In this document: in pieces, positions 48,100-58,243 of the stretch
Layout: every line of letters begins with the position of its first letter
How positions within the stretch are numbered: the first letter of the stretch is position 1
Source of the DNA: Chloranthus sessilifolius
Lineage: Eukaryota; Streptophyta; Magnoliopsida; Chloranthales; Chloranthaceae
NCBI GenBank assembly: GCA_021018995.1
Contig: CM037590.1
Span: forward strand, 43,464,287-43,528,286
Length of the DNA stretch: 64,000 bases
Reading direction: 5' to 3'
Position numbers and translations under genes: made by a program
The notes under the pieces: model-generated
Database searches by the model: none
The model's input: the letters and a program-made list of their open reading frames with translations, nothing else
What the model was told of the DNA's origin: nothing

Positions 48100-49140
48100 T
48101 AACAGGGGCAAAAGTACATTCAAAGATTACCCCAGAGGTGTGAAGACTCGGTAGTAGCAGGCTCTCCTCTGTTCCGAGGTCATTTGCATCCCTTGTCCAT
48201 TCCCCATTCTTTGCGTCTGCTCAAGCCTAACAGGTGCTAGTGGGACTGCCTAAAATTGAAACAGGATAGTATTATTATTGGTCTTGGTATTGACTATGTT
48301 CTGGACATCGCCCCTATTCTCTTCTTGTTCCTCTGTTCTGAAAATCTTCTAACCCCATTGGGTCCACTTGGCACGTTCTTATTCAGACGGCCCTCTATGA
48401 TGGCGTCCTCGCATCGGTTGGCGTTTCTCACCAGATCAGCAAAGCTGGTTTACTGCTGATATACCAAAAAGTCTGAAATCACTGGCAGAGTGTTCTTTGA
48501 AATCATCTCTATCTGTTCATCATCAGGTATTCTGTTCCTAACCTGAGCTGCCAATGCTCTCTATCGCCCAAGTAATCGCTGAAGGTCTCGTTTTGATTCT
48601 GCTTCAAACGGGCCAAGTCGGACTTACGCGGCTCGATGTCTATATTATAGACATACTGTTCTTAAAAGAGATGCGTCAAGTCCCTCCATGTTTTCATCAT
48701 AGACGGTTCTAATGATGTGAACCATCTTAAAGCAGGCCCGGCCAGACTCTTTTGAAATATTTTTATTAGTAGTCTTTCGTTCTCCCCGTATTGGCACATG
48801 TCCCGCAGTAGGACTTCAGGTGCGCAATAGGATTGCCCGTGCCATTATATTTGTCAAAGGCTGGCATTTTGAATTTGAGGGGTAAGGGGACCTTTGCGAA
48901 CAGACATAAGTCTGTGAAGTCCGTGGCGTGGATTTCAGCACCACCCATTTTCATCAGCTGCTTTTGTATTTTATCCAACTGTTCTTTCAAACTCGATTCT
49001 TTGGACACGGGAGCTGCTTTCTCAACAGTTGGTTGGACCTCACTCTGGGCCACCAGGGGATGGGCAATTATGGGAGGAGGGTTGAGGCTGGTCAAAGCCC
49101 CAGCATAGGCCCCACTTATTCTAATCTCATCCTCTTCATC
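48100..49140 (-). mobile_element. Tat gag core
   Basis: LPLKFKMPAFDKYNGTGNP and IAHLKSYC (48880-48800), then RLLIKIFQKSLAGPALRWF, TSLEPSMMKTWRDLTHLF and KSDLARLKQNQNET, are capsid blocks of the plant Retrotrans_gag family. Confidence 0.8.
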
Positions 49141-49141
49141 T

Positions 49142-50690
49142 TCACCATCTAGGGTGCAGTGAGGATGGGATTCTCAAGCTGTTGCTGCATGGACTGGATG
49201 GGATTGGATTGGATGTGGGTTGGGTGGCCCCCTTGAATGTAAGGGAAGTGTTGTGGGGTGATGGGATGGATGGCGCTTGGTTTAGGGTGGGGCCTGTTAG
49301 GGCCATTGGGTACGGGGGAAGGTTTGGAGATGGCCTTGGGGTGTGGGGCCATGGGAGAATTGGGTTTGAGGTATGGCATGGGTTTGACCCGATTGTGAAG
49401 GTTGGGTTAAATGTTGGGGGTATTGTGGAAGGTATGAGTGTGGGGTTTGGGTTTGGGCCATGGACCCTTGGCCATTTTGGGCCATAGGCCATTGATAGGT
49501 TTGGGCCATGGGCTTTGGGTAGGCTTAGGCCACTGGGCCTTAGTGGGTCTGAGCCAGGGGCCCTTGGTGGGTTTGGCCCAATGGGTCTTGATGGGGTCTG
49601 GGCCATGGGCCCTAGGTATGTATGGCCCATTGGCCCTTGGTGGGTCTGGCCCCATGGCCCTTGGTGGGTCTGGCCCAATGGGCTTTGATGGGTCTAGGCC
49701 ATAGGCCCTGGGTAGGTATGGGCCATGGGCCCTTGGTGGGTTTGGGTGGTGGGGTATTGGGCCATGAGCCCCTGGGATATGTGAGAAAAAGGAGTTTGGG
49801 CAAATGAGCCTTGGGGTAAGTGGGTAATGGGGGTTTGGTGGTGTGGATTATGGGGGGTGATGGGGGTCATGGGGGAGTGAGGCATGGAGTTTGGGTAGGG
49901 TTTGAGGGGGGTACATGGGCATGGGATGTTGAGGGGAGGGGAGATTTTATGAAGCCTTCCATACAGAATAGGCTTGGACCATCTCCTCCATCATGGTCAT
50001 GGAGGAAGGGTTGGATGGAGATGGGGGATTTAAGGGGTGATGGGGTATAGATGGGACGGAGGTGGTGAAAAAATTAGGCATGACCCCGGTATAATCGGGC
50101 ATGGTCACGGTAGGTGGGGGGGTATGGGGTGGATGAGGGGATGTATTGGGTATGTTTTGGGATAATGGGGGGCATGATGAGGAGGGATGAGGAAAGTTGG
50201 GCATGGCCCCGGTAAAAGTGGGCATGATCCGGATGGATGGGGGATTTTGCGGGGCGGTTGGATAAGGTGGAAGTGGTGTATGTGAATGTGGGTGGATCGG
50301 GTCTATAGGGGGATGATGGGAATTGGGGCATGGATGTGGATTGGGAAAATGGGTTTGGGTTTGGCATATGCATGGTTTGAGCAAAGATGGAGAATGGGGG
50401 GTTGGACTTTGGATATTTTGGGGGGTATTGGTTGGGAAAATGAGGGCGCCAAATGGGCCGATAACGGTAAAGGGGGGTTGGGTGAGGGGGATGGTGAAAA
50501 AAACTTCTCCCGAATGGGAGTGGGTTGGAGAGTGTGGTGGGGATGAGTCGGGATCGGCGTAAGCCGGGTCCACTACCCACGACATTCTTCGGGATTGGGT
50601 CGGGTAAGGGTGCCTTGGATAAGGCCCAAAAATCCTCCTCCTTCTTCCCCTATGGGGAGAGGGCAAGATGATGCCGTTGTGCGGCACCAC
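49142..50690 (-). mobile_element. Tat gag N-terminal extension with an 8-residue minisatellite
   Basis: It is Pro/His/Thr-rich. At 49440-49750 a 24-bp unit, seen on the plus strand as variants of 'ggcccatgggcccttggtgg', recurs about ten times and encodes G-P-M-x-Q-T-H-Q type repeats. Strong strand asymmetry (C-rich on the minus strand) leaves few stops on either strand, so long plus-strand frames here are by-products. Confidence 0.65.
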
Positions 50691-51074
50691 AAACTATATC
50701 TTTTTTGGAATTTTGATTTATATATATATATTTTAAAATTTTTTGAAAAGAGTTTTGAAAAAACAAAGGTTTCGAGGCCTTGAAATTTCCTTTTCCGGTG
50801 GCTCTCGTACCTTAATTCAAGACCCGCGACGACGGTTTCGATGCACTTCGGAAGAATCGAAAGAGAACCTTCGATCTATTGACGGCACAAAAATCAAGGC
50901 AAATAACCCGATCCCCCAGAATGAGCCAAAAAGAAGTTGCCCTCTTTTAATTGGCAGGGGCGTATTGGGTGTCGGAGATGGCGGGGCCCAAACAAGGCAC
51001 TAAGCACACTAATCGGGGAACTTGGGAGGTGAAGAAGGCCACAAATTCGGGCTAGTGTGGTGCAAAACAAACCT

Positions 51075-51236
51075 AGCGCAACTAATACATGCGCCCAAGT
51101 TGCAGGGAGTTTTTACACCGCACAACTATTAGTTGAGCCAAGGTAAAAAAGTGGACTTTAAAGCTGGCGCAACTATTAGTTGCGCAAGTTATAATTTCTA
51201 GTTTTTTTACACTGGCGCAACTAATACATGTGCCAG
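51075..51236. repeat. GGCGCAACTATTAGTTGCGCC palindromes in the Tat leader
   Basis: About four copies of the motif (arms GGCGCAACTA and TAGTTGCGCC), some with one degenerate half (ACATGCGCC), lie in the 5' untranslated leader. The same motif recurs in the Tat LTR. Confidence 0.8.
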
Positions 51237-51764
51237 GCAAAAACTGCTGCTCCAGAATGTTTGACAGTAGCTACTAATGCCCGAAATGAGTCTCTTTTTT
51301 TTTGGTTTTTCTGTGGGAGCTAGGCTTCCGAATCGAGCTATTTTTGGTGATCGATTCTCTCCTCATCGCACCTAGAGGGTTTGAGTCGGTATAACTCGCT
51401 AACGCGCTCCCCAAGGGTTTTAAGCTTCGGAACGGGAACCCACCCGATATACCTCCGGCGCAAGCGTCTTCTCAGATACTAGGTGGGCTGGGACTTTTCT
51501 GAATCATCACCACTAGGGGTTGCTGCCATACTAAGACCCGGGTGTTTATGTGTTTGCCTAATCCCAACCCCTTTGAAAATCTAACCCACAAAACAAATCA
51601 ATTAAGCTCCCTAATTTGGTTCAATTTTAATTTTTCAAAGCCCTTTTTTTTTTTTTTGGAAGTTTTCTTTAGTTCAAAGACCGGGGGTGATTATCTCGTG
51701 CCGCCACTACGGGCCGGCGTCCACTGTTGGGATATGACAAGAAATAAGAAAAAAAATTATGGGG

Positions 51765-52104
51765 CCAGTCAAGCGACTAGGCGGAAAATATAACATGCTG
51801 AAATTTAAAACCGAATCGTAAAGGTAAGTAAGAAAGGCACCAGTCAAGCGATTTGGCAAAAATTGCTGAAATTTAAAGCTGAAACATAGAGGTAAGTAAA
51901 AAAGGTGCCAGTCAAGTAACTAGGCAAAAATTGCTGAAATTTAAAGCCGAAACGTAGGTAGCCAAGAAAGGTGCCAGTCAAGTGACTAGGCAAAAATTAC
52001 TGAAATTTAAAGCCGAAACGTAGGGGTAAGTAAAAAGGTATCAATCAAATGACTAGGCAAAAATTACTGAAATTTAAAGCCAAAATGTAGGGGTCAGTAA
52101 AATG
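51765..52104. repeat. Tandem array of 66-75-bp units
   Basis: Five copies of a unit containing 'ccagtcaagcgactaggc' and 'tgctgaaatttaaagccg' run head to tail in the Tat leader. Copy differences are a few percent, so the array is fairly young or homogenised. Confidence 0.85.
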
Positions 52105-52217
52105 ACATAACCAGAGGGGGGAGTGAAAAAAATAGTAAAAATAAAATAAAAAACAGCAATAAAATGTTAGAAAAATTAAAAAAAAGGTCTAGTTCAAGGG
52201 GAAGCTCTACTAACTAC

Positions 52218-52235
52218 TCCCCAACAGAGTCGTCA
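52218..52235 (-). promoter_or_regulatory. Tat primer-binding site
   Basis: On the minus strand TGACGACTCTGTTGGGGA follows the LTR end. It resembles TGGCGACTC...GGGGA, the tRNA-Arg-type primer site reported for Tat/Ogre-like elements. The tRNA assignment is from memory. Confidence 0.6.
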
Positions 52236-52238
52236 TCT

Positions 52239-53862
52239 GTGCAACCGTGGGAATCGAGACGATCCCGTCGCGACGATGCGCTCTCTAACGAAAAAAATAT
52301 AGAGTCGCCACTGAGCTTTTCGGTCCCGGATACCTAGTTCATTTTATGAGCAGAAGTGCTAAAAATATTACTCAATCCGGTCCATGAAAGGCTTTTGGGT
52401 AGGGGCTTGATTATCGATCGGGGAGGTGTTAGGCACTGATCAACCCGCTTAACGGTCTCTACTAATGGCCAAAAATAAAATGAAGTGAAAGAAAAGAAAA
52501 TAGCTTCCTCTTCCCAAAGGGCTTAGAATCCTATTTGTGCCCCTCCGTTCCCTCGAAAAATCGGCACACAAATGGGAGGATGGAGGAGCTAGAAAGAGAT
52601 AGGAGAAGAAAGGGAGAGAGCCCTTGGACCCTTGTAGCACCGTGAGGAGAGCCTTCACGTGGCTTGCTTTGATGAGCTCTTGAAGGCTTTGTATGGTGGA
52701 AAGTGGGGTTCTAACCTCTAAGGCTTGCTAACTAAGAGGTAGAGAGGGAAGGTGAATGGGTAGCATATACCTAAACTAAGGGATCTAAGGTGAAAATATC
52801 ACTCAAAGAAGGTTTTAGAATTCTGAAATTTGTATGGGAAGTGTGCACCAAAGGAGAAAAGATCTTCTCACTTTAAGCTCTTTCTCTTAGGCCAAAATTC
52901 TCCCTTAAGCAAAGGGGTGGGGGCTCTATTTATAAGAAAAGGGGTTAGGAGGCCACTTAGATGCTAATTGAGGTTAGCAATTAGGTAATCTCAAATCTAA
53001 GGTTTCCTAGGATTTTGAAAGCTTGGAAAGGTGTGAAGGTGGTTCTAATGGTGGATGATGGGGTGAGGCTTTAGGCCACTTGGAGGGTTACAAATAGGTA
53101 AGGAATGGGTGCAACAGAACTATCTAAACACACTCCAAAGGTCAAGGTGGTCAACAAGTCAAACCCCAAACACGAAATTGAGGCAAAATCCAGCATTATT
53201 CATATGTGGGCGCAACTAATAGTTGTGCTGTGCAAATCTTCGAAAACCGTGAAGAACGGTGCCTAGAAGTGAGCTCATGGTGGGGGTTTATTGTTGAACC
53301 CGGCGCAACTAATAGTTGCGCGCTAAAATCCTAGGAAGGTAGGCTGGCGTGACTAATAGTTGTGCTGTATAATTAGTTGCGCCAGGCAAAATTATACCTG
53401 GCGCAACTATTAGTTGCGCCAAATCCCTAGGGGCCCACATGTTTTTACCTTTTTTACCCCTGGAGTTCAGTTTGCCATATCTTTTGACTCACTCCGATTG
53501 GGACGATTCTTGGACTGTTGGAAAGTTGATGACCTCTACTCTTCAATGGTATAATAGTTGGTCAATGCAGATGGTCGTAGCCAGTTTTGGTGCACCCCTC
53601 CTCCTTATTTCCTAGGAAGGTTAGGTTTAGGGTTCGGAAAGGGTTCTAAGGGTCGGGGTTGGTTTCTAAAGGTTCGGGGTAGGTTCCTAAAGGTTCGAGG
53701 TAGGTTCCTAAGGGTTCGGGGTAGGTTCTTAAGGGATCTAAGGTGATTCCTAAAGGCTTGGGGTGATTCCTAAGGGTTCCATTCATGCCGTCAAAAGCTC
53801 ATAACTACACCTCTCTCGAAAGGTGTTTCGATCGGGCGTTGGGCCAAATTTGGGTGTCTACA
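52239..53862 (-). mobile_element. Tat 5' LTR
   Basis: On the minus strand it begins TGTAGACACCCAAATTTGG and ends close to the primer site (ttgcaca). It contains 20-22-bp tandem repeats of 'ggttcctaaaggttcgggg' (53640-53785), a copy of the 'ccgattgggacgattcttgg' module (53465-53560), palindromes (53219-53420), and a TATA box TTATAAATAG (near 52930-52940) about 280 bp downstream of them. Confidence 0.75.
53219..53420. repeat. GGCGCAACTATTAGTTGCGCC palindromes in the Tat LTR
   Basis: Four to five copies occur: two nearly perfect (53299 and 53400-53420), the others with TTGTGC-type decay. They lie upstream of the TATA box in the transcription direction of the element. Confidence 0.85.
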
Positions 53863-54393
53863 ACGAGTTATACCACCTAGATCTAATCTTGTAAACTGAT
53901 TTGGGATGTCGTGTGATTGATTATTAATATTGTGATTTCGAATGTGAGATATGCTATGCCTTTCGCATGATTCATGTCGTGATTGGATGAGTCATAGTGT
54001 TTGGATAGGGTATGCCGGATCAATAACCACATTCTTTTCGATTCATTTTGCTTGTAGTAAAAGGATGGTAAATAATTTGACATTGAAATGTGTGATTGAT
54101 TATTGGTAGAAAAATTACAAATCTAGGGTTAGCGGATTCCTTGGTCATCTTTTCATCATTGTTTGATTCATCATTGTTTTCCTTGTATAAGCCTTATTTA
54201 TATCTTTTTATTTGTGTTTGTGTAGTTGTTGATTTTCATTTTATGCAAATCTCGCCTTTGGTACTTCCTTAGGTTCATTTTATGCTTCTAAAAATTAATT
54301 AAATTTCACTCTTTCCTGTGGGTTCAACACCCTTGATTTCACCGTGCTTCAATAGATCTTGTGCACTTGCAAGGGTGCAATTTAAAATCGATC
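53863..54393 (+). mobile_element. 3' part of an Athila-type LTR, cut by the Tat element
   Basis: From 'acgagttataccacctagatct' it follows the second half of the LTR seen at 19728-21073 ('gagatatgctatgc', 'atgccggatcaataacc', 'cttgtgcacttgcaagggtgc') and stops near 54393. The first half is not on the other side of the Tat element within this window. Confidence 0.75.
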
Positions 54394-54924
54394 ACAAGCC
54401 CATAATCTTATGGTTTATGATGAAAAGATTAGTTCGAAAGACGATCACCATCATCTAAATCAAAGCAATCAAAGGCCATCCAAATTTAGGTATATGTTAG
54501 ATTTAGAGAAAATTAGAAAACTATGCCTACTTTCAATTAATCGTTAATTGTGTGTCCTTAAATTTGTACTCGCAAGTGCATGAATCGTGATGTAGTCAGT
54601 GGGTGCAAAGTACGAGATCGTTCCCATGAGGATTGGTTAGAAAATTTAAAAACAGAAATATCAATTAACTAAAAGAATTTTCACAGATCTTTTACAGTAA
54701 CTAACAACCTAGAATTCTGGTAACTTTTGATAAAATAGATAAATACTAACGAAATCTAAGAGATTTAAACAATTAATGAAAGATAAGGATTGGGATGTTA
54801 AATCTTCCCATCGCAGGTTTATCATCTACAGAATACCAATCTGTGGATTGAGATATGAGATCTTTAACAGATTTCTCAAAAGAAGCACTGCCCTATACAC
54901 ACGTGAATTCTAAAATATAGATCT

Positions 54925-55210
54925 GAGATCACGGAGATGTATGATTAACATCCCATGAGTGTATGATTGACACTCACACCTCAGATAACATTTAGAACCC
55001 AATCTCTGGGGTAATTTCCAAAGTACGATCTAAGATCAAGCAGATGTGTGATTAACACCCAATGGGTGTGTGATTAACACCCACACCTCAGATCGTGATT
55101 GGAACTCACCACTGGGATAAAGTCACACTATCAATCCGAGATCAAGGAGATGTATGATTAACACCCCATGAGTGTGTGATTAACACTCACACCTCAGATG
55201 ACAGTAAAAC
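54925..55210. repeat. Three diverged copies of an about 105-bp block
   Basis: Each copy has 'agatgtatgattaacac', a 'cccatgagtgtgtgattaac' stretch and 'cactcacacctcagat'. The halves gtgtgattaacac are themselves near-inverted, so each copy forms a local fold. It sits in the downstream part of solo LTR D. Confidence 0.75.
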
Positions 55211-55837
55211 TTCACCCCGAGACGGGTAATAATTAGGATAAAATTATTATTGCAGATCTGAAATCATAGGGCATGATTAGCTCCTAGATCTCAGATTGAA
55301 ATAATGATTTCACCATTTTCAATGAATATTAGGTTCATTAGATCCCCATCCTTAATGAAACTAGCCACACATAACTGAAATAAGTAATAAAATAAATGCA
55401 GAAGTTGAAAATGCCATTAAAATACCGTAAAGAATTATCCATAAAAATTCACGAAAGCTTTAATCCAAAGTACGTACACCTCCTTCTTGAAAGTGGATAA
55501 GCAAAGACTAAGACTTATCTTCTTTCTCAAAATGAATATTAAAAAGGTATTTCAAGAAAATGGGACTCAATGCCCTTACACTTTGAAACGCAGAAAACTA
55601 AAAATAAAAGAATGCAGAAAAATAAAAACTCTCAAAACAGAAGTCCCTCCAAAAGAAGAATGCAGAAAGAAATCATAATAAATCTTCAAAAGACTCCCCG
55701 AATGAATATATCTCCAAGAATATCTTTTTCCTTAATTGCTAAAATAGAAGCCGCTTTTTCCTCCAAAATTTTATTCCGTGAAAAGAGTACCGAGATTCTC
55801 GCGGCCAAACAAAATTTCGAACTCAAATTCAAATTTG

Positions 55838-55951
55838 GTCGATCGATCGACTAAAGAGGGTCGATCGATAGACCATATCAAATTCTATTTTGAAATTCCA
55901 AATCTTCCAGATTAGGTCGATCGATCAACCAAAAAGGGTCGATCAATCGAC
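55838..55951. repeat. GTCGATCGATCGAC palindrome pairs
   Basis: Two pairs of the 14-mer (55838-55873 and 55916-55951), each with an 8-nt spacer. The centre-to-centre distance is 22 bp, the same as in the Athila arrays although the motif differs. Confidence 0.85.
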
Positions 55952-56339
55952 CTCCCAGATTTTCGTGAACTCCCGCTACACTTTGCATTCAGACACTACC
56001 TCGGTATCCCAGCCATAACTTTCTATCCCGAAGTCGGATTGAGGCGATTCATGTGGTGTTGGAAAGCTGATGATGAGTTCTACAACTTTTGTGTTTTGAC
56101 AATTTTCTGAATCTAACGTCTTAAAGGTTTAAATTGAGCTCCAAGTCAAGATAAGTTCCGAATGATCCAAGGTAGCACGAATTTGACGTTATATTCTGAA
56201 CTTTTGGGTTATTTCATGCTCAACGCATCTCCAGGCCTGTAAATCACTAAAACTATATAAAACATGTTAAATGGCTTTCATCAGATAGCTAAAGGTAGGT
56301 CTTTAGGGGTGAAATATCATCATATTTCACTGCACATCA

Positions 56340-56974
56340 GTTAAATTTTACTTTTAGCACTCAATATTACCGTTAAATTTATCAAGCGGATAGTTGTTAA
56401 GATATTCTACAAATTTGAATATTTATATAGGTCTTAGGATTTTCTTTTTTTTATTTGGAATATTTTTCTCTAGTTTTAATGAATTTAAAATTTACAAATT
56501 AAAGGGAAAAAATTACACAAAACTTAGACAAAATGTCAATAACCAATGAAGCCCGTAGCCCAACCTGAGCCCTCCCCAACGCGCCTAAGTTAGGGCTAGG
56601 GCTTGGCATATCAAAGCCCGCCTAAGTTAGGGACGGGCTAGATTTTAGGGAGGCCCGGCCTGGCCCTAACCAGGCCTGTTGACAGCCCTACGCGCAAGAT
56701 GTTTGATGGCAAAGATTGAACCCTAAAACACAGTCAAAACCTATCATCAAATTTAATGGTTGCCTATGTCAAATCAGATTATACAGATTGTGGTTCGTTC
56801 AAATCTTTGGCATAAAAGATCTTACATCATGGCCTTTAAATCAGGTGGCGTAGACGGTGTTCCATGTGGCATTAGCATGATACACAATCTCTAGCATCGG
56901 ATTCAACACAATCAAAGCCTATTATACAATTTAATGGTTGACTATGTTAAATCAGATTATATAGATTGTGTTTT
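56340..56974. other. Non-coding: foldback scrap and a 42-bp direct repeat
   Basis: 56560-56693 is a G/C-rich foldback with 'ccaggcctgttgacagccct'. The block 'aatttaatggttgNctatgt...' occurs at 56751-56793 and 56929-56970; the second copy abuts the CACTA end. Confidence 0.5.
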
Positions 56975-57280
56975 CACTAAAAAAAATGTGTTTATTGGAG
57001 ACGGCTTTTGGCCGTCTCCAAAGGTGTCTAAGTCGTCTCCAATAGTATTGAGACGGCTTCCATGTAGTCTCAAATAGTCCCTTCTCCATTGTCTTTGGAG
57101 ACCAAATGAAAGTCCCTAATAGTCAAGGTTATTGGAGACATATGGCCTCCTCCAAAGATATGTTAAAGACGTCTCATCTAGCTATTTCCAATCCTTATTG
57201 GAGACGGCTTTAAGCCGTCTCCAATAAGTGACCTCCTATTATTGGAGACGGCTTTTAGCCGTCTCCAACATTTTTTTTTT
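56975..57280. mobile_element. CACTA transposon terminus with subterminal repeats
   Basis: The segment starts CACTAAAAAAAATG and is packed with GGAGACGGC / GCCGTCTCC words, including two near-perfect hairpins (57208-57234 and 57241-57270). A CACTA terminus followed by short subterminal repeats in both orientations is the signature of En/Spm-like elements; transposase binds such repeats. The opposite terminus is not visible, so the element, if whole, runs past 62 kb or into the gap. The AT-rich tract 57280-57500 follows. Confidence 0.65.
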
Positions 57281-57743
57281 CTTTAAATATATATATTTTT
57301 TAAATATATTTGGCAGTGATTTTTTTATGAAAATTTTTTGGCAGTGATTTTTTTATGAAATTATTTAAAAATATATATATATATTTACGTCGACAATTTT
57401 TATGCAATTTTTTTTTTTAAATACTATTTTTTTTTAATGTAATTGCTTTAATGCAATTTTTTTTAATGCGTTTTTTTAATACTTTTTTTAAAGCAATTTT
57501 TTATATTCCGAGAACAAGATAATGGTGTAGACATCATATAATGATACCTCCAGCTATTAAAACAGAAAGAATGCACAATTGAGAGATCCTTCTCTGGATT
57601 GAACTCCTTTAATTGATTGGAACCATTTTTATTTTCAGATTACAGAAAAACCATTCATTCTGCCAAATTTTGATTCTGAAAAAACCATTCAAAATGAATC
57701 GACGATCCATTCCTAGAGTACATTCTTGAATGACCGTCTCCCG

Positions 57744-57871
57744 TCAGCCGGACAAGAAACGGACAACTACGCAAGTAATGTTATCTGAACTGCCTCGTTC
57801 ACTAGCTTCCTCAGTCAGCCTCCTAGCTACCTATTCTGGATCCTCGATGGATTTAACCATGGAAACGGCCT
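57744..57871 (-). pseudogene. Last exon of a protein phosphatase 2C (PP2C) gene, captured fragment
   Basis: On the minus strand, after a ttcaag acceptor, it reads EAVSMVKSIEDPE then VARRLTEEASERGSS and DNITCVVVRF, ending in TGA (57744-57746). This is the conserved C-terminal end of plant PP2C Ser/Thr phosphatases, including the DN metal-binding residues of the last motif. One in-frame TAG (57831-57833) separates the two halves. The rest of the catalytic domain is absent. About 240 bp of probable 3' UTR follow. The next exon upstream on the same strand belongs to a different gene (ATS1). Confidence 0.8.
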
Positions 57872-57885
57872 CTTGAAATATTATT

Positions 57886-57889
<4 letters not shown>

Positions 57890-57924
<35 letters not shown>
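57890..57924. repeat. (AT)n microsatellite
   Basis: An uninterrupted AT run lies between the PP2C and ATS1 exons, close to the point where the two intron pieces must meet. Confidence 0.9.
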
Positions 57925-57927
<3 letters not shown>

Positions 57928-58016
57928 CAAATAGTGTACGACATTGTTAAACATTGCATTTCTCAACAGTTTGACACAAGAAACAGTGGTAAAAAATATC
58001 GGCACAGTTGAACCAC

Positions 58017-58114
58017 CTGAAATCAACCAATGGCCGGATATAATCTTGACCAAATGTATAATAGTCAAAAGGCTCTCGAATTGCTCTGTTATGTGGCGAA
58101 AAGGTAAAAGGTTC
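58017..58114 (-). pseudogene. ATS1: Plastidial glycerol-3-phosphate acyltransferase exon (third of three)
   Basis: The 98-bp exon has acceptor TTTTTGCAG and donor AG|GTGG. It encodes [19 protein letters not shown] and [13 protein letters not shown], matching the substrate-side region of the stromal GPAT that makes lysophosphatidic acid from glycerol-3-phosphate and acyl-ACP. Its phase continues from the 84-bp exon upstream. The next family segment (NSYVGN..., then the catalytic NHQ.EADP block) is missing; a PP2C exon comes next instead. Confidence 0.85.
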
Positions 58115-58243
58115 CTGCAAAAATGTAGTGCTTTCTTATATAAGAGGCCCATAGGAATAGAAAGTGTGATTATAGATGTAACACATCCAAGCACATCAGA
58201 TCTATAACAAATAACTTGACAGCTGAAAAGCCAGTGGTCAAAC

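Larger units (their letters stand above)
41716..53862 (-). mobile_element. Tat-type Ty3/gypsy retrotransposon, 3' LTR missing
   Basis: Minus-strand order: 5' LTR (53862 to about 52239), primer site, long repeat-rich leader, gag with a Pro-rich N-terminal extension, protease, reverse transcriptase, RNase H plus a second, archaeal-type RNase H, integrase, 3' UTR. The second RNase H and the TGTAGACACCC LTR start fit the Tat lineage. The copy is broken, with roughly ten or more interruptions. Its 3' end is cut off where the Athila 3' LTR abuts at 41715/41716. Age cannot be taken from LTRs because only one is present. Confidence 0.85.
54549..56339 (-). mobile_element. Solo LTR, Athila-related family D
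   Basis: On the minus strand it begins TGATGTGCAGTGAAATATGA with 'atatttcacccctaaagacc' and 'tttagctatctgatgaaagc', clearly alignable with the start of the Athila LTR. It ends near 'aatttaaggacacaca'. GTTAA occurs within 1 nt of each end (54543-54547 and 56340-56344), a likely target duplication. It has no internal region. Contents: palindrome array (55838-55951), 'ggattgaggcgattc' module (55998-56105) and a triplicated block (54925-55210). Confidence 0.75.

Noticed and set aside
49180-50560. Long plus-strand open frames
   Set aside because: They run antisense to the Tat gag in strand-asymmetric, repetitive DNA. Their Gly/Trp-rich text is a by-product of the C-rich opposite strand.
137-55951. 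Regularly spaced palindromes as a CRISPR array
   Set aside because: The genome is a plant, spacers are only 7-10 nt, and the arrays lie inside LTR elements with no cas-like genes.
57280-57740. Helitron 3' end (hairpin then CTRR) as the agent of gene capture
   Set aside because: I saw no convincing hairpin plus CTRR on the minus strand, while a CACTA terminus with subterminal repeats is present. A Helitron is still possible if its ends lie elsewhere.
57944-58207. Plus-strand open frame across the ATS1 exon
   Set aside because: It is antisense to a well-supported exon on the minus strand.
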